In this document: in pieces, positions 32,195 to 44,614 of the stretch
How positions within the stretch are numbered: position 1 is the first letter of the stretch
Layout of the letters: every line of letters begins with the position of its first letter
Source of the DNA: Cytidiella melzeri
Lineage: Eukaryota > Basidiomycota > Agaricomycetes > Polyporales > Irpicaceae
Assembly: GCA_022592445.1 (NCBI GenBank)
Contig: JABYQR010000069.1
Location: 62,001-126,000 of the forward strand
Direction: 5' to 3'
Length of the DNA: 64,000 nucleotides
Notes under the pieces: generated by a model
What the model was told of the DNA's origin: nothing
Seen by the model: only the letters and a program-made list of their open reading frames with translations
Databases searched by the model: none
Position numbers and translations under genes: made by a program

Positions 32195-34187
32195 TCAAAC
32201 AAGTTCTCTCGCCGATGAAAGTGTTGTGTTTTGACCCTGAATGGGCTGTTCTTCGTTGAAGGCGGCGTCGCCTGTACTGATTTCCCTGCTCTTATGTTTC
32301 TTGGATCGTTTGGGTGGTCGAGCCCCTCGAGGTTTGGGATGCCAATCTATCGACACATGCGCGCTTTCGGTATCGGAACCAGCTTCCGGGGTTCGTTCAC
32401 CCACTTGAGCAGATGGGGGCGCAGTCAAAGGATCCATTGCCGTGAGTACGCTCTTTGTTGAGACCTCCTCGTCAAGAACTAAGAGTGTCTGAGCTGGTGG
32501 TGTGCAGTCAGCTGGAGTACCTGATGGGGCAGAGACGTTTGCCAATGTCATAGGGGCATATCTGCCTGACGCACTCGTCGTCGTATGTGTCTCGAGTAGT
32601 CCAGGAAGCGCTTTTCCTTCTGGTAACGCAATCTGCGTTGCCGCGTCATTGTCCATCGGGTCTTCCACGTCCTGCTTCACCTCCTCTTTTCGCTCATCCC
32701 TCTCCCTCTGGCTCTCTTTCGTCATCTCCACCTCAACGTCCTTCTCCATCTTTTCTTCAAGAAGTTCCATCGTGACCTCATCCGGCACGCCCCTCCATCC
32801 CATACACACCCAGTAGCCTTCAGACGAATCTGAGCGGGATGCGGGAGGTTTGAAGTAGAGGATCTTGGAAAAGTAAGGGTTCAGGAATACACGACAGAAG
32901 GACGTCGAGATCGGATGCGCAAAGTGTTTGATCCTACGCACGGAAATTTGAATCTCAGACGCAATTCCGAACAAAAGAGATTGAGAGCACGTACACGAGG
33001 ACACCGCCGTTTTTGAGAATGGATTTTCGACGCTGTGGCTCCTTCTCGTGCTCAAGCTCGCCATGAATGTCTGTTGCGACGTCCAGTTCTATGTCCTGGC
33101 CGGTGCCTGTCAATCCGCGTTCGCGTTCAACGTCCTGTCGAGTCCATTGCGCCTGCCTGACTCTCTCCAGATGATATTCGTACCTCGTCTTCAACGTTTT
33201 CCTCGCAAAATCCCATACCGCGCGAAGCAGTGTGACCGAATGGGAAACGTCCGCGGTGCGATTGCCGGTATGTGGTGGGGAGAGGTCTGAGAGCATGAGA
33301 TCCACACGTGGCGGTGTCAATAACGACGCTGAATGTCATAGCTAGAGGATTAGCGAGCGGTAAATGCAAGGACAACACCATTTGTACTGACCTTTGCCCG
33401 TATGACCTGCGTTCAACTTGGCTAGTAGTGATGTCACGGCGTCGGGAGCGTCGGGAGAAAGGAAGTTCATTTGCAGCGTGTGCACACCCGCCAACGGCGT
33501 CATAGGTAGAATATCTAGCGCAATGAGGTTTATCGGTAAAGGAGGAGGTTGCTGAGCGGAGGTAGTAGACGATGGCTGGTCGAGGTCGCGTGAGTTCAGG
33601 TAGTCCAATGGATCCATACCTCCAAAGTCAGCACCCTCGACGTCCTTGTTGAGCCCAAACTTCTTCTTCTTGGACTTGGAGGTCGGCGGTGTCGACCATC
33701 CGTCACCTGTCTTGTTCTTCACGAGATTTTCCATTTCCAAGATCTCCTCGTCCACCAGCTCGTCGAACATCCCACTCATCTTCTTCCGTTTGCTCATCTC
33801 CTCCTTCCATTCCGCCATGTTGCTAGTTTGCTCCGTCTTGCGATGCGACAAGGGTTCCTCGAGTTCATCTCCTGCCAGCCCCAGCTTGGCCGCAATCACT
33901 TGGGACCACCCTCCGGGGGCAGCACCCAAGTCGACGACATTGAAGGTGCGCGTGTTCGCCCTTTTGGAAGTTTTGGACTTTACACTTCTCTTGGCCTCCT
34001 TCAAGAAGTCATCGAGAAACCCGAATCGCGATTCGACTTCGAGGAGCTTGAACGCAGAACGCGAACGATAATTGACGGGATTGCTAAGTCTTGCACGGAC
34101 GTAGGGGTCCTTGTACTGACGAGCAAGCCATAAGGTAGAGGACTTTGAGGCTTTCTTCAGCAGAGGTGCAGTTGGTCTGAAGGGCAT
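32195..34187 (-). CDS. FtsJ-type rRNA 2'-O-ribose methyltransferase (Mrm2-like, mitochondrial)
   Basis: Uses S-adenosylmethionine to methylate a ribose 2'-OH in large-subunit rRNA, in fungi typically in mitochondria. Exons 34187-33392, 33328-32995 and 32933-32195 join in frame to 622 residues. Seen: [13 protein letters not shown] (catalytic Lys), [14 protein letters not shown] (SAM site), [15 protein letters not shown] (catalytic Asp), VIKHFAHP (catalytic Lys) and [12 protein letters not shown] (catalytic Glu), so the K-D-K-E set is complete. The basic N-terminus fits a mitochondrial import signal. An insertion of about 85 residues follows the SAM motif, and about 190 residues rich in acidic, Ser, Thr and Lys residues follow the enzyme core; both are longer than in bacterial RrmJ. 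The gene ends 80 bp from copia-2. Confidence 0.92.
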
Positions 34188-34803
34188 AAACGGTCACTGT
34201 AAACGACCGTCGTAGATGGTAACAAACCGTACTAAGTAGCAGTAACGACATGTTGGCTTGAGATAAGCTTTGCTAGTAACGATCATGTGAAAGCTAGTAA
34301 GCAATTCAACAAGTACTTGCTCGAACTCTGTACTCACCGGCCTGACAGTCATCGGCCTTCAGCTTCACCACCCCACCCTTCATTTCGGAATATCAAGCTT
34401 TCGCATAGCAACCAGCACTGCAGAGGTAATTGATGATACCAATCAGGGACTCATTGGTATTCATCAGCTATCTCTGTCCTTATAAGTTGTTTTGAAGGAC
34501 TATTATATGCTATAGCTAGTCAGCTCATGGTTGAGGATGATACCCTACGTAGTCCACAACCTGGCCGCTATGCACATAATGTCTTTCTCAAGTAAGACAT
34601 AGGTACTCTTTCAGAGCTTGTTGCGTCGGCGAGTAGCACTGAAGTCTCACAGGTTGTGTCTCCCACGGCTAGAAGCGATGTTGACACTGTCAGGTGGACT
34701 ACCGTACGAGCTCTCCATCTTCTCGTATAGTGCAGACAAAGGTACGATTGTGGGTTTTCTACATTTACGACTGGTCTTTGATTCAATTTTGGCGTAGATA
34801 AGT
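34188..34803. other. Intergenic region between Mrm2 and SDR genes
   Basis: 616 bp. Contains the promoter of the minus-strand methyltransferase gene near 34190-34400 and the 3' flank of the SDR. Nothing else recognised. Confidence 0.5.
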
Positions 34804-35745
34804 TCAGTCCTTGAAGAACGACCTCATGTAGGTCATGTACTCTTCGTCGTTCTTGGATCCGTACTTGGCCTTCACGAAACCTCTCGCATCATCACCAATC
34901 CAGTACCTCAGCCTGTCTGTACCATCCGTCACAGCCCCGTAGATCGTGCTTGCGACGTCCTGAGAGGTCGTCGCGGCTGCACCGATCATCTTCTTGAAGC
35001 TCTCGCTTGTCTTCTTCAAGAACTCGTCGTAGTCGTGCAAGCCAAGCTCCGCCGTCGACGGGGGCATCTCCGCAGCGTAGCGCTGCACGAAGTTGTTGCC
35101 GGTGATGCCACCGTGAGGGATGACGGTTTTTACGAAGATGTTCTGGGAGGCGCACTCGTACGAGAGGGACTCGGTGAAGCCTTCGAGCGCGTACTTTGAG
35201 GCAGAGTACATGGTAGAGATGGGGAGTGCCCAGGAACCAGTCCCAGAGGAGATGTTGACGATGCCGCCGCTCTTATTGGCACGGAAGTGGGGGAGAATGA
35301 CGCGAGTCACGTCCATGACACCTGTTTAACAGAGTAAGTCAGCCATTTCTGGTTCGGTTCTAGAGACGTCAAGCCCACATTGCAGTCAAGAAAGATGCTC
35401 ACCAAAGACGTTCACTTCGAACTGCGCCCTTGCCTTCTCGCGCGAGATTGCCTCGAACAGCCCATTCTGTCCGTACCCAGCGTTGTTCACCAAAACATCA
35501 ATCTTTCCGAACTTCGAGATACCTTCCTTGACGGCTGGCTCAATGGACTCGAAATCCGAGACGTCAAGGCGGGTCACAAGGATGCGTTCTTGGGGTGCGA
35601 GCTGTTTCAGCTCAGCGGGCGCCTTGGCCGGGTTTCTCATCGTGGCGACAACGTTCCAACCCTTCGAGTGGAAGAGCTGAGCGGCGGCCAAGCCGATACC
35701 AGAAGAGGTACCGGTAATGAGGATGGTTTTAGCTGCGGCAGCCAT
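34804..35745 (-). CDS. Short-chain dehydrogenase/reductase (classical SDR)
   Basis: NAD(P)-dependent oxidoreductase acting on an alcohol or ketone. Exons 35745-35403 and 35321-34804 join to 286 residues. Seen: TILITGTSSGIG (cofactor loop, residues about 7-18), VLVNNAGYGQNG (structural NNAG), VNISSGTGSW with the catalytic Ser, and MYSASKYALEG with the Tyr-x3-Lys pair. No signal peptide, so cytosolic. Length fits classical SDRs. The substrate is not visible. It is transcribed away from the P450 at 36568 with about 0.8 kb between, and is the left member of the proposed terpenoid cluster; a role oxidising a terpenoid alcohol is inferred from context only. Confidence 0.92.
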
Positions 35746-36567
35746 TACTGTTGTTTTTGCAGATGGGCGGTCGGGTTACAAAAGCGATAAGTGATCGATA
35801 TCGTGGTCAGTACCTTTATATGTTTCGAACACTCATGGACCTTGACTAAGATTGCTTCGAGAGTAATGGCCAATGAATCAGTCCTTGTCCATGTCGTCGC
35901 GCCGGCACACATGACACGATTTTTCGTTGACGTCTTCAGAACTCGGATTCGCAGCAGGTGGAACGGCTGCCATGCCTTGAGAGGGCAACCACGAAGTGAG
36001 CTTTGCCGCCCATATGGGAATATACCGACGACAGTCAATACGTACTGATGCATCAACTATAGGCACGGGCACAGCTCCCAAATCGCGATGCCGTGGATAC
36101 GAGGGAGCGGTGTAATGGAGGGCTTTGCTGGCTCATGTCGAGGAGACGCCCGCCAGCTGCTTCTTCGCGCCTACAACCCCTCGGCTATGTCTTCTCTCTC
36201 ACCGCTACAAAATTGAGAACATTTCAAGACGCTCAAGAGGCGTCCTAACCCGGATTCGTATCTGATAGAACGGCGTTGGCACGTATTGAGACGTCTTTGA
36301 TATTTGCCGACGACGGGAATTGTCTCTCGCGTCAATTCTGGTTCCCCTTCTACCGCCGGATATCTCGACGCTGTAGCGCTGGCGTATCCGGGGTTTCTGC
36401 AATCAAAGTGGACTATCGTATGGCGGTGCGCAGCTGCGCTAAACAAGAAGCTCTTGAGGTTTTCTGATGCCAGCCTACTCTCAAGAGCACCATCTCGCGG
36501 CGGTGCAGTGACCACCGGCAGCTTCGCGTATCCCTTGGCCTTCCTCTTCCATCGATCCACACTTGCA
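35746..36567. promoter_or_regulatory. Divergent promoter region between SDR and P450-1
   Basis: 822 bp between two genes read in opposite directions. Frames within it (for example 36614-36171 minus) overlap the P450 start and show no domain, so they are discounted. No clear regulator site was identified. Confidence 0.5.
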
Positions 36568-38841
36568 ATGTCAATGCTATCATACGCCCCATGGTTACTG
36601 TGCGCTGTGCCCATAGCCTATGTCATCGCCGCGCGACCCAAGGGCAAGCTGCCACCGGGACCCAAACCTCTGCCACTCTTGGGAAACGTCTTTGACGTCC
36701 CGTCCGATGCCGCTTGGAAGGTGTTTCAGCAATGGGGCAAGAAATACGGTGAGCGTCGGCTAGGCTGCACTAGCGTCCTTTAACTTACAGCAGGCGCCTT
36801 TCATGCAGGCGACTTGATCTATCTGGAGACGTTCGGAAAGACTATGGTTGTCATCAATTCGGCCGCCGTGGCATTCGAATTGCTCGACAAACGAAGCTCG
36901 ATATACTCTTACAGGCCACAGTTCACCATGGCAAACGAAGTGTAAGTGGCTGTGTCACCCTACCATATTCCTACGTTCTGAGGATGTTTTAGAATTGGTT
37001 GGGTGCGCATATGACGCCATCTCTACTTGGAAAAAGTTCTTTTGGTTGATCGTCTCGTTAGAAATTCTCGCTGACGAGTATGGACTATGGCGAGAAGTCC
37101 AAAAGACAGCGAAAATACATGCAGTCTTACTTCCAAAAGGGCCGTCTGCAAGATTACTACGGCATCCAGCTGCGAGAAACACGCCAGATGTTGCATGAAA
37201 TGTTAACCAATCCGAAGTCATACCGCAACCACATTCGACGGTATGGTCGTATGCTTCATCAGATTATGCTTACAAGCGTCTTACGACTGTACCGCATAGC
37301 ATGGCGGCAGGTGTTACGATGATGATTGCGTACGGCCACAGAGTTGAGTCTGACGATGACGAGTTTATCAAACTCGCAGACAAGGGTGTCGCTACCATCG
37401 AAGCCGCCGGCGCGATTGGTGCCCATATAGTAGATTTCGTCCCTTGGCGTGAGTACGCCTTTATTCAGAGGTTTACTATGTTATTGACCCGTCCTTCAGT
37501 TCGTTTCATCCCTGACTGGTTCCCTGGCGCGAGTATCAAGAGTGTGCCTCCAGGGACCAAAGAGAATCTACAGGCGTTCATCAATATTCCCTTTGAACAA
37601 GTCAAGAAGCAAATGGTGAGTGTGGATAGTCAATTCGGGATAGTGTTCTGTCTTATCTGTCTTATCAAGGCCGAAGGGACTGCCACGCCTTGCTACACAA
37701 CGAAAATACTGGAAGAAACCAAGGGCACGGATGACGAAGGTGCTCGGGGCACTGCTGCCCTTGTCTATTCTGGTGAGTTAATTTTTAGGTCGACGATAGC
37801 ATATATTGAGGAAGTGTCTGTCTCGTAGGTGGTCTTGACACAGTAAGCTGGTATACTACGAACGCTACCGTCTCTAATATGATTTGCTACAGACTCTGTC
37901 ATCGATGATGACGGCGTTCACGATGATTGTTGCGAATCCCATCGTGCAAGCGCGGATTCAGGCAGAGATGGATCTCGTGATTGGCAGGGATAGATTGCCC
38001 GACTTTTCGGATAAAGTGCGTTTGCCTTATCTGCAATGCGTGATACTTGAGGTATTGCGGTGCGTGCGCATGTCACCTGGTATCATATGGGTTACTGAGT
38101 ATATCTGAACTCTAACAGATGGGGTGCAGCGACTCCAGTTGGTAAGCGGTGACTGACAGCTATACCACCGACGAGCTATGAGATGACCATTCCCTGGGAT
38201 ACTAGGTACGCCGCACCGCGTGTCGCAAGATGACACGTACGAAGGATACCTGATACCGGCCAACAGCACCATCATGGCTAACCAATGGTTAGTCTCCTAT
38301 ACTTTGTTCATCTTCTTGAGTCATTAGTTGGCATATCTAGGGCGATGCTACACGACGAACGTGTATACCCTGATCCTTCTCGTTTCAATCCGGACCGATT
38401 CCTGACAGGCGAAGGTCGCACACCTCAGAACGATCCCAGGGACGTTGCCTTTGGCTTCGGTCGGCGGTGAATACGCTTCACTACTATCTAACGACGGTCG
38501 ACTTAACTCACGATTTGTTGCGTTTGGTAGTATCTGCCCAGGCAAAGACCTCGCCGAGAACACACTTTGGATTGCTGTGGCGTCGATCTGTTATGCGTTC
38601 AAGATCACGTCCACCCTCGACGAGAACGGTGTGCCGATGCCGATAGACCTCGAATATCGAGAGCATGGAGTGAGGTAGGCGCACTCGTCATTGAGACGCG
38701 GGTTTGACGGTGACGTTGTTGCTGATGAAATTTGATCATCGTGTTTTTATCATGAATAGGCACCCTAAACCGTTCACGTGCGACATTGTACCAAGAAACG
38801 AAACCTCCGTGGACTTGATTCGTGCGGCGTTTGATGCCTGA
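36568..38841 (+). CDS. Cytochrome P450 monooxygenase 1 (14 exons)
   Basis: Haem-thiolate oxygenase, membrane-anchored in the ER. Exons: 36568-36748, 36809-36941, 36993-37002, 37062-37240, 37300-37448, 37500-37615, 37670-37772, 37829-37842, 37893-38059, 38119-38141, 38206-38287, 38341-38466, 38531-38674, 38760-38841; together 502 residues. Seen: N-terminal anchor (PWLLCAVPIAYVIA), hinge KLPPGPKPLPLLGN, HIRRMAAGVTMMIAYG, I-helix GGLDTTLSS, EVLRW (ExxR), FNPDRF, and the haem loop FGFGRRICPGK with its Cys. Two exons are only 10 and 14 nt; both are needed to keep GW and the I-helix motif. It resembles the large basidiomycete group annotated as O-methylsterigmatocystin oxidoreductase-like. Substrate inferred to be the cluster terpene. 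Confidence 0.9.
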
Positions 38842-39863
38842 GCATGAGTATGACTGGGTTTGGGGCTTCACTGCCAGGCTGCGAGCGTATCCTCGGAATA
38901 TTGGTCAGACTCGGCAGTTGCTCGATTGTCTTCATGGTGGCTTCTACTGTCTTTCGAATGACCAATATGTTGTTCCGCGCCGATGACGAAGTGTTCGGGG
39001 AAATGTGTCGAATTGGAAACCATCTGGTATGCGTTTGAGTTCAAGGGTACGTTCAAGTTTTTGTTCTGGCTATCGCTTGAAGCGTCATGAAACATGAAGC
39101 ATGTCGAAGCAATCGCCGTTGAACCTCCGACGAATCCGTAAGTTCAAGCGAAGATGTTCAAAAATCACATCTCCTCGGGTGTTCTCTCCTGCGGTACTAC
39201 GGCTTAGATGATCATGACAGTAGTAAGACCGGTGTCAGAGGCGTACTGACTTTTATGGCGATGCGATTATTACTTGTCCTGCAGAAAATCTCCACAATTG
39301 AACGCGAGCGCAACTGCACCCGCTGTGCAGCCACAAAGCGTTCAAATACCAAATATGGAATTAGCCCGACGCCTGCCGCGTGGCGCAGTGCTCTCTCCGT
39401 GAACACTCATGGCGACCAGTAGCTCTTTTTATAACGGCACACCTGATGCTACCAGACCACTCTAGTATGCAAGTTGCCTGTCTTGCGTCTGGTTGCGCGC
39501 GATCTATCCATTCAAACTGTTGTTCGTCAAGGACCAACGTCTGTCGTCTACTACTGCCGCGTTTGAACCTCCACAACCCGACTCTTTCGTATCCAGCTGT
39601 GGAACATTTCGAAGGTGCAATGCGAGCGTGGCACGGAAGCATAGACTGACGCACTAGCTGTTTGCCTACCCGCTCAGTAGTTCATCATGGGGGAACCGGA
39701 ATGCCACCTACTGGCATGTCCGTGTTGAACACGGAGATGGCGTAAGATGCACTTCATCACAAGATGCAGATGCAAGTGAGTATCATTGCTCTCTAATCCA
39801 ATAACAAAAGTCCATTCGCTAACTCTATACATTGCCCACGTTCGTGACAGTTGTTCTACCATT
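38842..39863. other. Intergenic region between convergent P450-1 and terpene synthase
   Basis: About 1 kb separating two 3' ends. Several overlapping short frames on both strands (39361-39654) show no domain or family pattern. No gene supported. Confidence 0.5.
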
Positions 39864-41221
39864 CTACATCTCATCAACCAGCGGGACGATAACGTCTTCT
39901 TTGTGGAGATCAGTGGCCTGTTTCCTCTTGGGCAGAAGCGGAACATGACGAGACTTTTGGATTTCGAGGCCCTTGCTGCCGAAATACCTCCCACTCTCAA
40001 AATTCCAGCAATCGTTGCAGCGCGGCCAGTTGGCCAGGTGCTCGATGTAAACCGCGACTTGATCGTCAACTTCCTTACCCCAAGAAGGAACCCTCTTGAG
40101 ACCGTCGAGGAATTTTGCCTCAGTCTCCTCGTGGTACTTGACCACCCATTTCATGGCCTCCGGAAGAGGGAGGTCGAATTGATGCATAACAATCGTAAGA
40201 ATGTTGTGGCGATCGTCTCCAACTGCCTGCTCCTTGTTATAGGAAGCAATGTCCTGTCGGCAAGGGGTAAGTCAATCTGCTTCTTCGCCGTATCTTTAGA
40301 AATCAACATACGTTATCTAATATGATCAGATCAGCGATCAAATATTCCAACTCCTTGATGACTGGATGGTAGAACGCATAGTCCGGGATGCTCAGGTGGA
40401 GTTCGCCAGGCACGTACGAAGGCCGGGCACCGATGTTCTGTCGGCGGGTATGCATGTAGGTCTCAACCGTGCGGAACGTATCATTGTCTCTATCTCCGGC
40501 TTGGACCACGACGCTTTCCAAGTAATCTGTGAATGCCTCAACCATATGGCGTGCTGCTTCGGGAGTGGCAGTCCTGCTGCCGCGCTCCCAGAATCTGCGT
40601 GAGATTGTGAGTAATTGCGCTGATGCTGGTTTGTTGAGCTCACTGACTGTCTAGTGATTTCGCCGAGGATGATTTCTCCTTCGGGACGAGGCTTGTGCGG
40701 GTTATGGAGCGCATCAATGACCACGTCGATCATTTCGCGGACGACGGGCATCGGCTCGACGTCTGTGTACTCATCTACCACAAAGAAGACCTAATAGGAC
40801 AATTTAGCGTGTAGCCGTTTCACTCGCTATCGTCCACTAACGTTCATCAAGTCGATGCTATAGATACCAACAAAGATACGTAAGTAGACTTCAAGTGGTC
40901 GGAGTATTGTCACTAACCCTGTGCGCAGATGCTCTCTGCTAATCGTTGGATATGCGAGGGATGCAAGACGTCCTGTCGCAAGTCATGGTTAGCTCCCATC
41001 GTATTTTTCTGCACAGTCCTCTTACCGAAGTCGCATTTGTCATATGCGTATTGAGAACGTTCGTTGAACGGCTTGAAAGACTTGAACCAGGCATTCGACT
41101 CGCGTGTCACTTCCTCGTAATACGGGTTGATGGCTCTGGGCCAGGGCCAGTTCTTCATCGTTTCGGGAAGGTAGAGCATCTGGGGAGAAGACTGGGATTC
41201 TGAAGATGAAGACGAAGACAT
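39864..41221 (-). CDS. Sesquiterpene synthase (class I terpene cyclase)
   Basis: Class I cyclase: Mg2+-dependent ionisation and cyclisation of farnesyl diphosphate to a sesquiterpene, cytosolic. Exons 41221-41026, 40972-40918, 40857-40842, 40790-40648, 40594-40312 and 40253-39864 join to 360 residues, normal for fungal enzymes. Seen: [14 protein letters not shown] at the start, the Asp-rich motif DEYTD, GEITRQFWERGS, the NSE triad across an intron join ([11 protein letters not shown]), GDDRHNIL, and [10 protein letters not shown] with the Arg-Tyr pair. All metal ligands are present. By overall pattern it fits the basidiomycete group with delta-6-protoilludene synthases, from recollection and not a tree. 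A TATA-like box (about 41277-41269) lies about 50 bp before the start. Divergent from P450-2. Confidence 0.93.
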
Positions 41222-42311
41222 GGTGAGTGGAGAAGGGTGACTGTTGTGCGTTGAAACGCGGTCGAGCCCTATTTATGCGTCAAATTTCAGCGATGCTGAC
41301 TTGAGAACCGCTTTCCAGTGATGTTCTCACCAGCACCGTCGCCTAGTCTATGAAATTCCCTGAAGCGCTCAACCCGGTGTCACCGTCGGATGCTCGTATC
41401 TTCGAAGCGACGAGTGATCCTGTCTTTGGTTATTATGGTAATTCAATCATATTTCTCCTCGCGTTCTGAAAGTGGACATGTCCAGATATGTCCTGTTGCA
41501 ATCGGTTCTAACCATCTCGACAATAGCACATCACGATAGTACATGTCTTCATGGACACTTGGGTGTATGTTGACAATGTTTGTCGCTGCAAATGGTACGA
41601 GGTCACATATTCTACAATATCTGCGCAGCGCTAGTACTAACACACCGGTTGAACGATCAGGGATCGCCATCTACCTAGTTGACCAAGGCAAATTACTCTG
41701 AGGGGATCTACAGCTACAGTGACGCGTAGCCGCTTGTACGTGTGCATGCGCTTTGCCAAACATTGCCCCAAATAGGCTCGCGACCGCGATATCTTGGCTG
41801 CCGCGTCTATGCTAGCCGGTGCCCCCGCCCATTCTCCTCACCCGAACGCCTGCGTGCTGACGTCGGGACTACGAGTGACATGTGCGACATTCAGCGAAGC
41901 AGCACCGTTAGGTGCGACATTGTCTTCTTGTGATGTCCCTGTTAATTTTGATGCAGACTAAGCCTTGCAGCTCAGCTTTTCCCCATGTAGCGGCTGACGC
42001 GCCTTCGTCAGGGGTGCCAGACATCAATCTCGTTGCACGCTAGCCATACAGCTATCCTTACGTGGGTCTGCGTCAAAGCGCTTCGACAGCCATTGTACAT
42101 ATCCCGGCAGCGGTTGAACATATCCCGACGACGGTCTTTCCATCTAAGTCAGTTCCAAACCAACACATCGCGGTTGTGGAAAAAATAGTGCGCAAGATTT
42201 GCGGTCTGGCACCACTTGTGGGTCTCGTATTTCCTTCCCACCACAAAGTACCAATCTTAAATAGTGTGGCTCATCACTGTGAATCGCTGTGCAGACGATC
42301 CCTTCCTCATC
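41222..42311. promoter_or_regulatory. Divergent promoter region, terpene synthase / P450-2
   Basis: 1090 bp shared by two genes read outward. TATA-like elements sit near each start: CATAAATAGG (minus, about 41277-41268) and TTAAATAG (plus, about 42256-42263). No conserved transcription-factor site could be assigned. A shared control region would co-express cyclase and oxygenase. Confidence 0.6.
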
Positions 42312-44614
42312 ATGATCTCTTCTACCTACGTCGCCGCTGCCCTCGTTCTTGCGTATGCGGTATACCGCTTGAGTCGCATTGGCACGCGAGAAGGCTTCCT
42401 GCCTCCCGGACCACCGACTGTGCCGATCTTGGGCAACCTGCACATCTTCCCCAAGGCCTGGGCATATCTAAAGTCGGCACATCCACTACTCCTTGTTCTA
42501 TACCTCAGCCTTTTGACGTCTTCTCAGATTTACAGAATGGTCCCGTCAATACGGCGATTGCTACAGCTTGAAGATCGGCTCTGGAACCATGGTGGTTATC
42601 TCGTCAGCAAAAGCCTTCAATGAGATTATCGACAAGAATTCCAACATCACCGCTGACCGACCTCCGAATTACTTTGCTGATCAAGTCACCAGTGGCGGTC
42701 TGAACATGGTTTTGTTAGTCGTCCGTTATCATTGACAGATTGAGCTCTAATACTGATGGGGATTGTAGGGCTAGATACGGTGTGTGCAGTGTCAAAAGAA
42801 CATTAGCCTCTTCGACCTTATCTTTGATCCCGACTAGGTGACAAGTGGCGCTCTCTGAGGCGAGGCGCACATGAGGTACTCAACCTTACCGCGGCAAAGA
42901 CACACAGGCCACTGCAAGATTCGGAAAGCGCGCAGCTCATGTACGAGTTTCTTACAACTCCCGAAGTACGTCGCGTTCTTTTGCTTTTGCTGTCTTACTC
43001 AACCGCCGATCCTTCTGTGATCTGCGCTCTCTGTAGAAAGCGTTCACATCCGTGCAGCGCTTTGCTTCGTCTGTGATCTTGTCCGTCGTGTTCGGGAAGC
43101 GCGCGCCTCAGTTTACCACAAAGGAGGTTACCGCGTTTTTCCACGTCCAACACATCTGGGAATATCTTCTCTTCCCCGGTTCGTTCGCGCCAGTCGACCA
43201 CCTGCCGTTCCTCAAGTATTTCCCCGAGCCGCTCGCCAAATGGAAGCCGGTCGTGCGCGAGGTCCGAGATTTGCAGCGCGAGCTCTACTTTGGTCTGTTG
43301 GAAGAGACAGAGAGGCGAAAGGAAGACAACGGCTGCTATATGGAGACTATTCTCGCGAGGTCGCAGGAATGGGGCCTGGATCGTGAGATGGTTGGGTAAG
43401 AATTCAAAGAATTCTCGCTTCTACCGCGCCTTTTTATCAAACTGTACTGAATTGTGTGTTGCCGTTGACTAGGTACCTCGGCGGCGTGTTGATGGAGGCC
43501 GGCTCGGACACGACGTCCTCCTATCTGAACTCGCTCATTCTCGGAATTATCGCCTTCCCGGAATGTCAGAAGAAGGCGCACGAGGAGCTGGACAGAGTCG
43601 TCGGCCATGATCGCGCGCCAGAGTTTGATGACCTCGAGAACTTGCCGTATATTCAAGCCATCACTAAAGAAACTCACCGATTTAGGCCGAACGCCCCTCT
43701 AATCCCCCGCTCGGCAACGGAGGATCTCTTCGTATGTCGCGAACAATTTTGCATCTTTTAGGATTTATCTCTCACACGTCTGTCAACGCCATAGTACAAT
43801 GGGTACAAGATTCCCAAAGGTACCGACATCATCGCCAACATGTGTAAGAATTCCCTGCGGATCCGATGGTATTGGGTTGTGCATGACTGACGGACGCCTT
43901 CATCATTATAGGGGGTATCTTCCATGACCCAGATGTCTATGAAAACCCCGAATGGTTCTGGCCGGACAGGTACATGAAGTCGGACGTAGGAACCAAGACG
44001 AAGGATGTCCCAGGACAGAGGAACGATATGGCTTTCGGCGGAGGACGGGTGAGCAGGCTTCCTGAACACCCTCGCCCTCTCATCTTGGCCGCTGATCATG
44101 AAAAATTCTTTTGTTGCAGCGTGTCTGTGCCGGTATTCATGTTGCCAAATATTCTCTGGTGAGGTTTTGCCCCCCTGCCATGTTCGTCATCCGCATCTGA
44201 TGGTGACTGACAACGTTCTTCACACGACAACAGGCCGTTGTGGCGATGAACCTGCTGTGGGCCTTCGAGTTCAGTCCTGCTCGCGACGAGAAAAGCCAGG
44301 AGATCAAGCCCGACATCTGGAACTACGCGCAGGTAAAAGTTTCAGCTTGTCCTTTTTCATTCATGACAAGAGCTCATATCATCCCGCTCTATCGGCGAAT
44401 TATTGTCTTTCTTTGTATTATACAGGCACTGGGTAGCGCACCGAACCCATTCCAATGCACGATCAAGCCTCGCAGCGCACACCATGCCGAGATGGTCCGC
44501 AAGCGGTTCGTGGACGCCACGCCACATTTACAGGCGTTCGAGCACGAGCTTAGCGAGGAGGACAGGATCTTCTTGACGAAAATGCGGGCAGAGGCCACAT
44601 CAAAGCGTTTCTAG
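42312..44614 (+). CDS. Cytochrome P450 monooxygenase 2 (11 exons)
   Basis: ER-anchored haem-thiolate oxygenase. Exons: 42312-42472, 42528-42713, 42769-42779, 42838-42965, 43037-43395, 43473-43731, 43795-43843, 43912-44048, 44120-44158, 44234-44332, 44426-44614; 538 residues. Seen: anchor [29 protein letters not shown]-helix [17 protein letters not shown] (ExxR), WFWPDRYM, and [15 protein letters not shown] with the haem-ligand Cys. Exon 3 is 11 nt and restores LARYGDKWR. It differs clearly from P450-1 in sequence and intron positions, so the two are not a recent tandem duplicate. Divergently paired with the terpene synthase, which supports a role in oxidising its product; the chemistry is not readable. 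Confidence 0.92.

Noticed and set aside
36171..36614. 147-codon minus frame upstream of P450-1
   Set aside because: Overlaps the P450 start codon and promoter on the opposite strand, with no domain.
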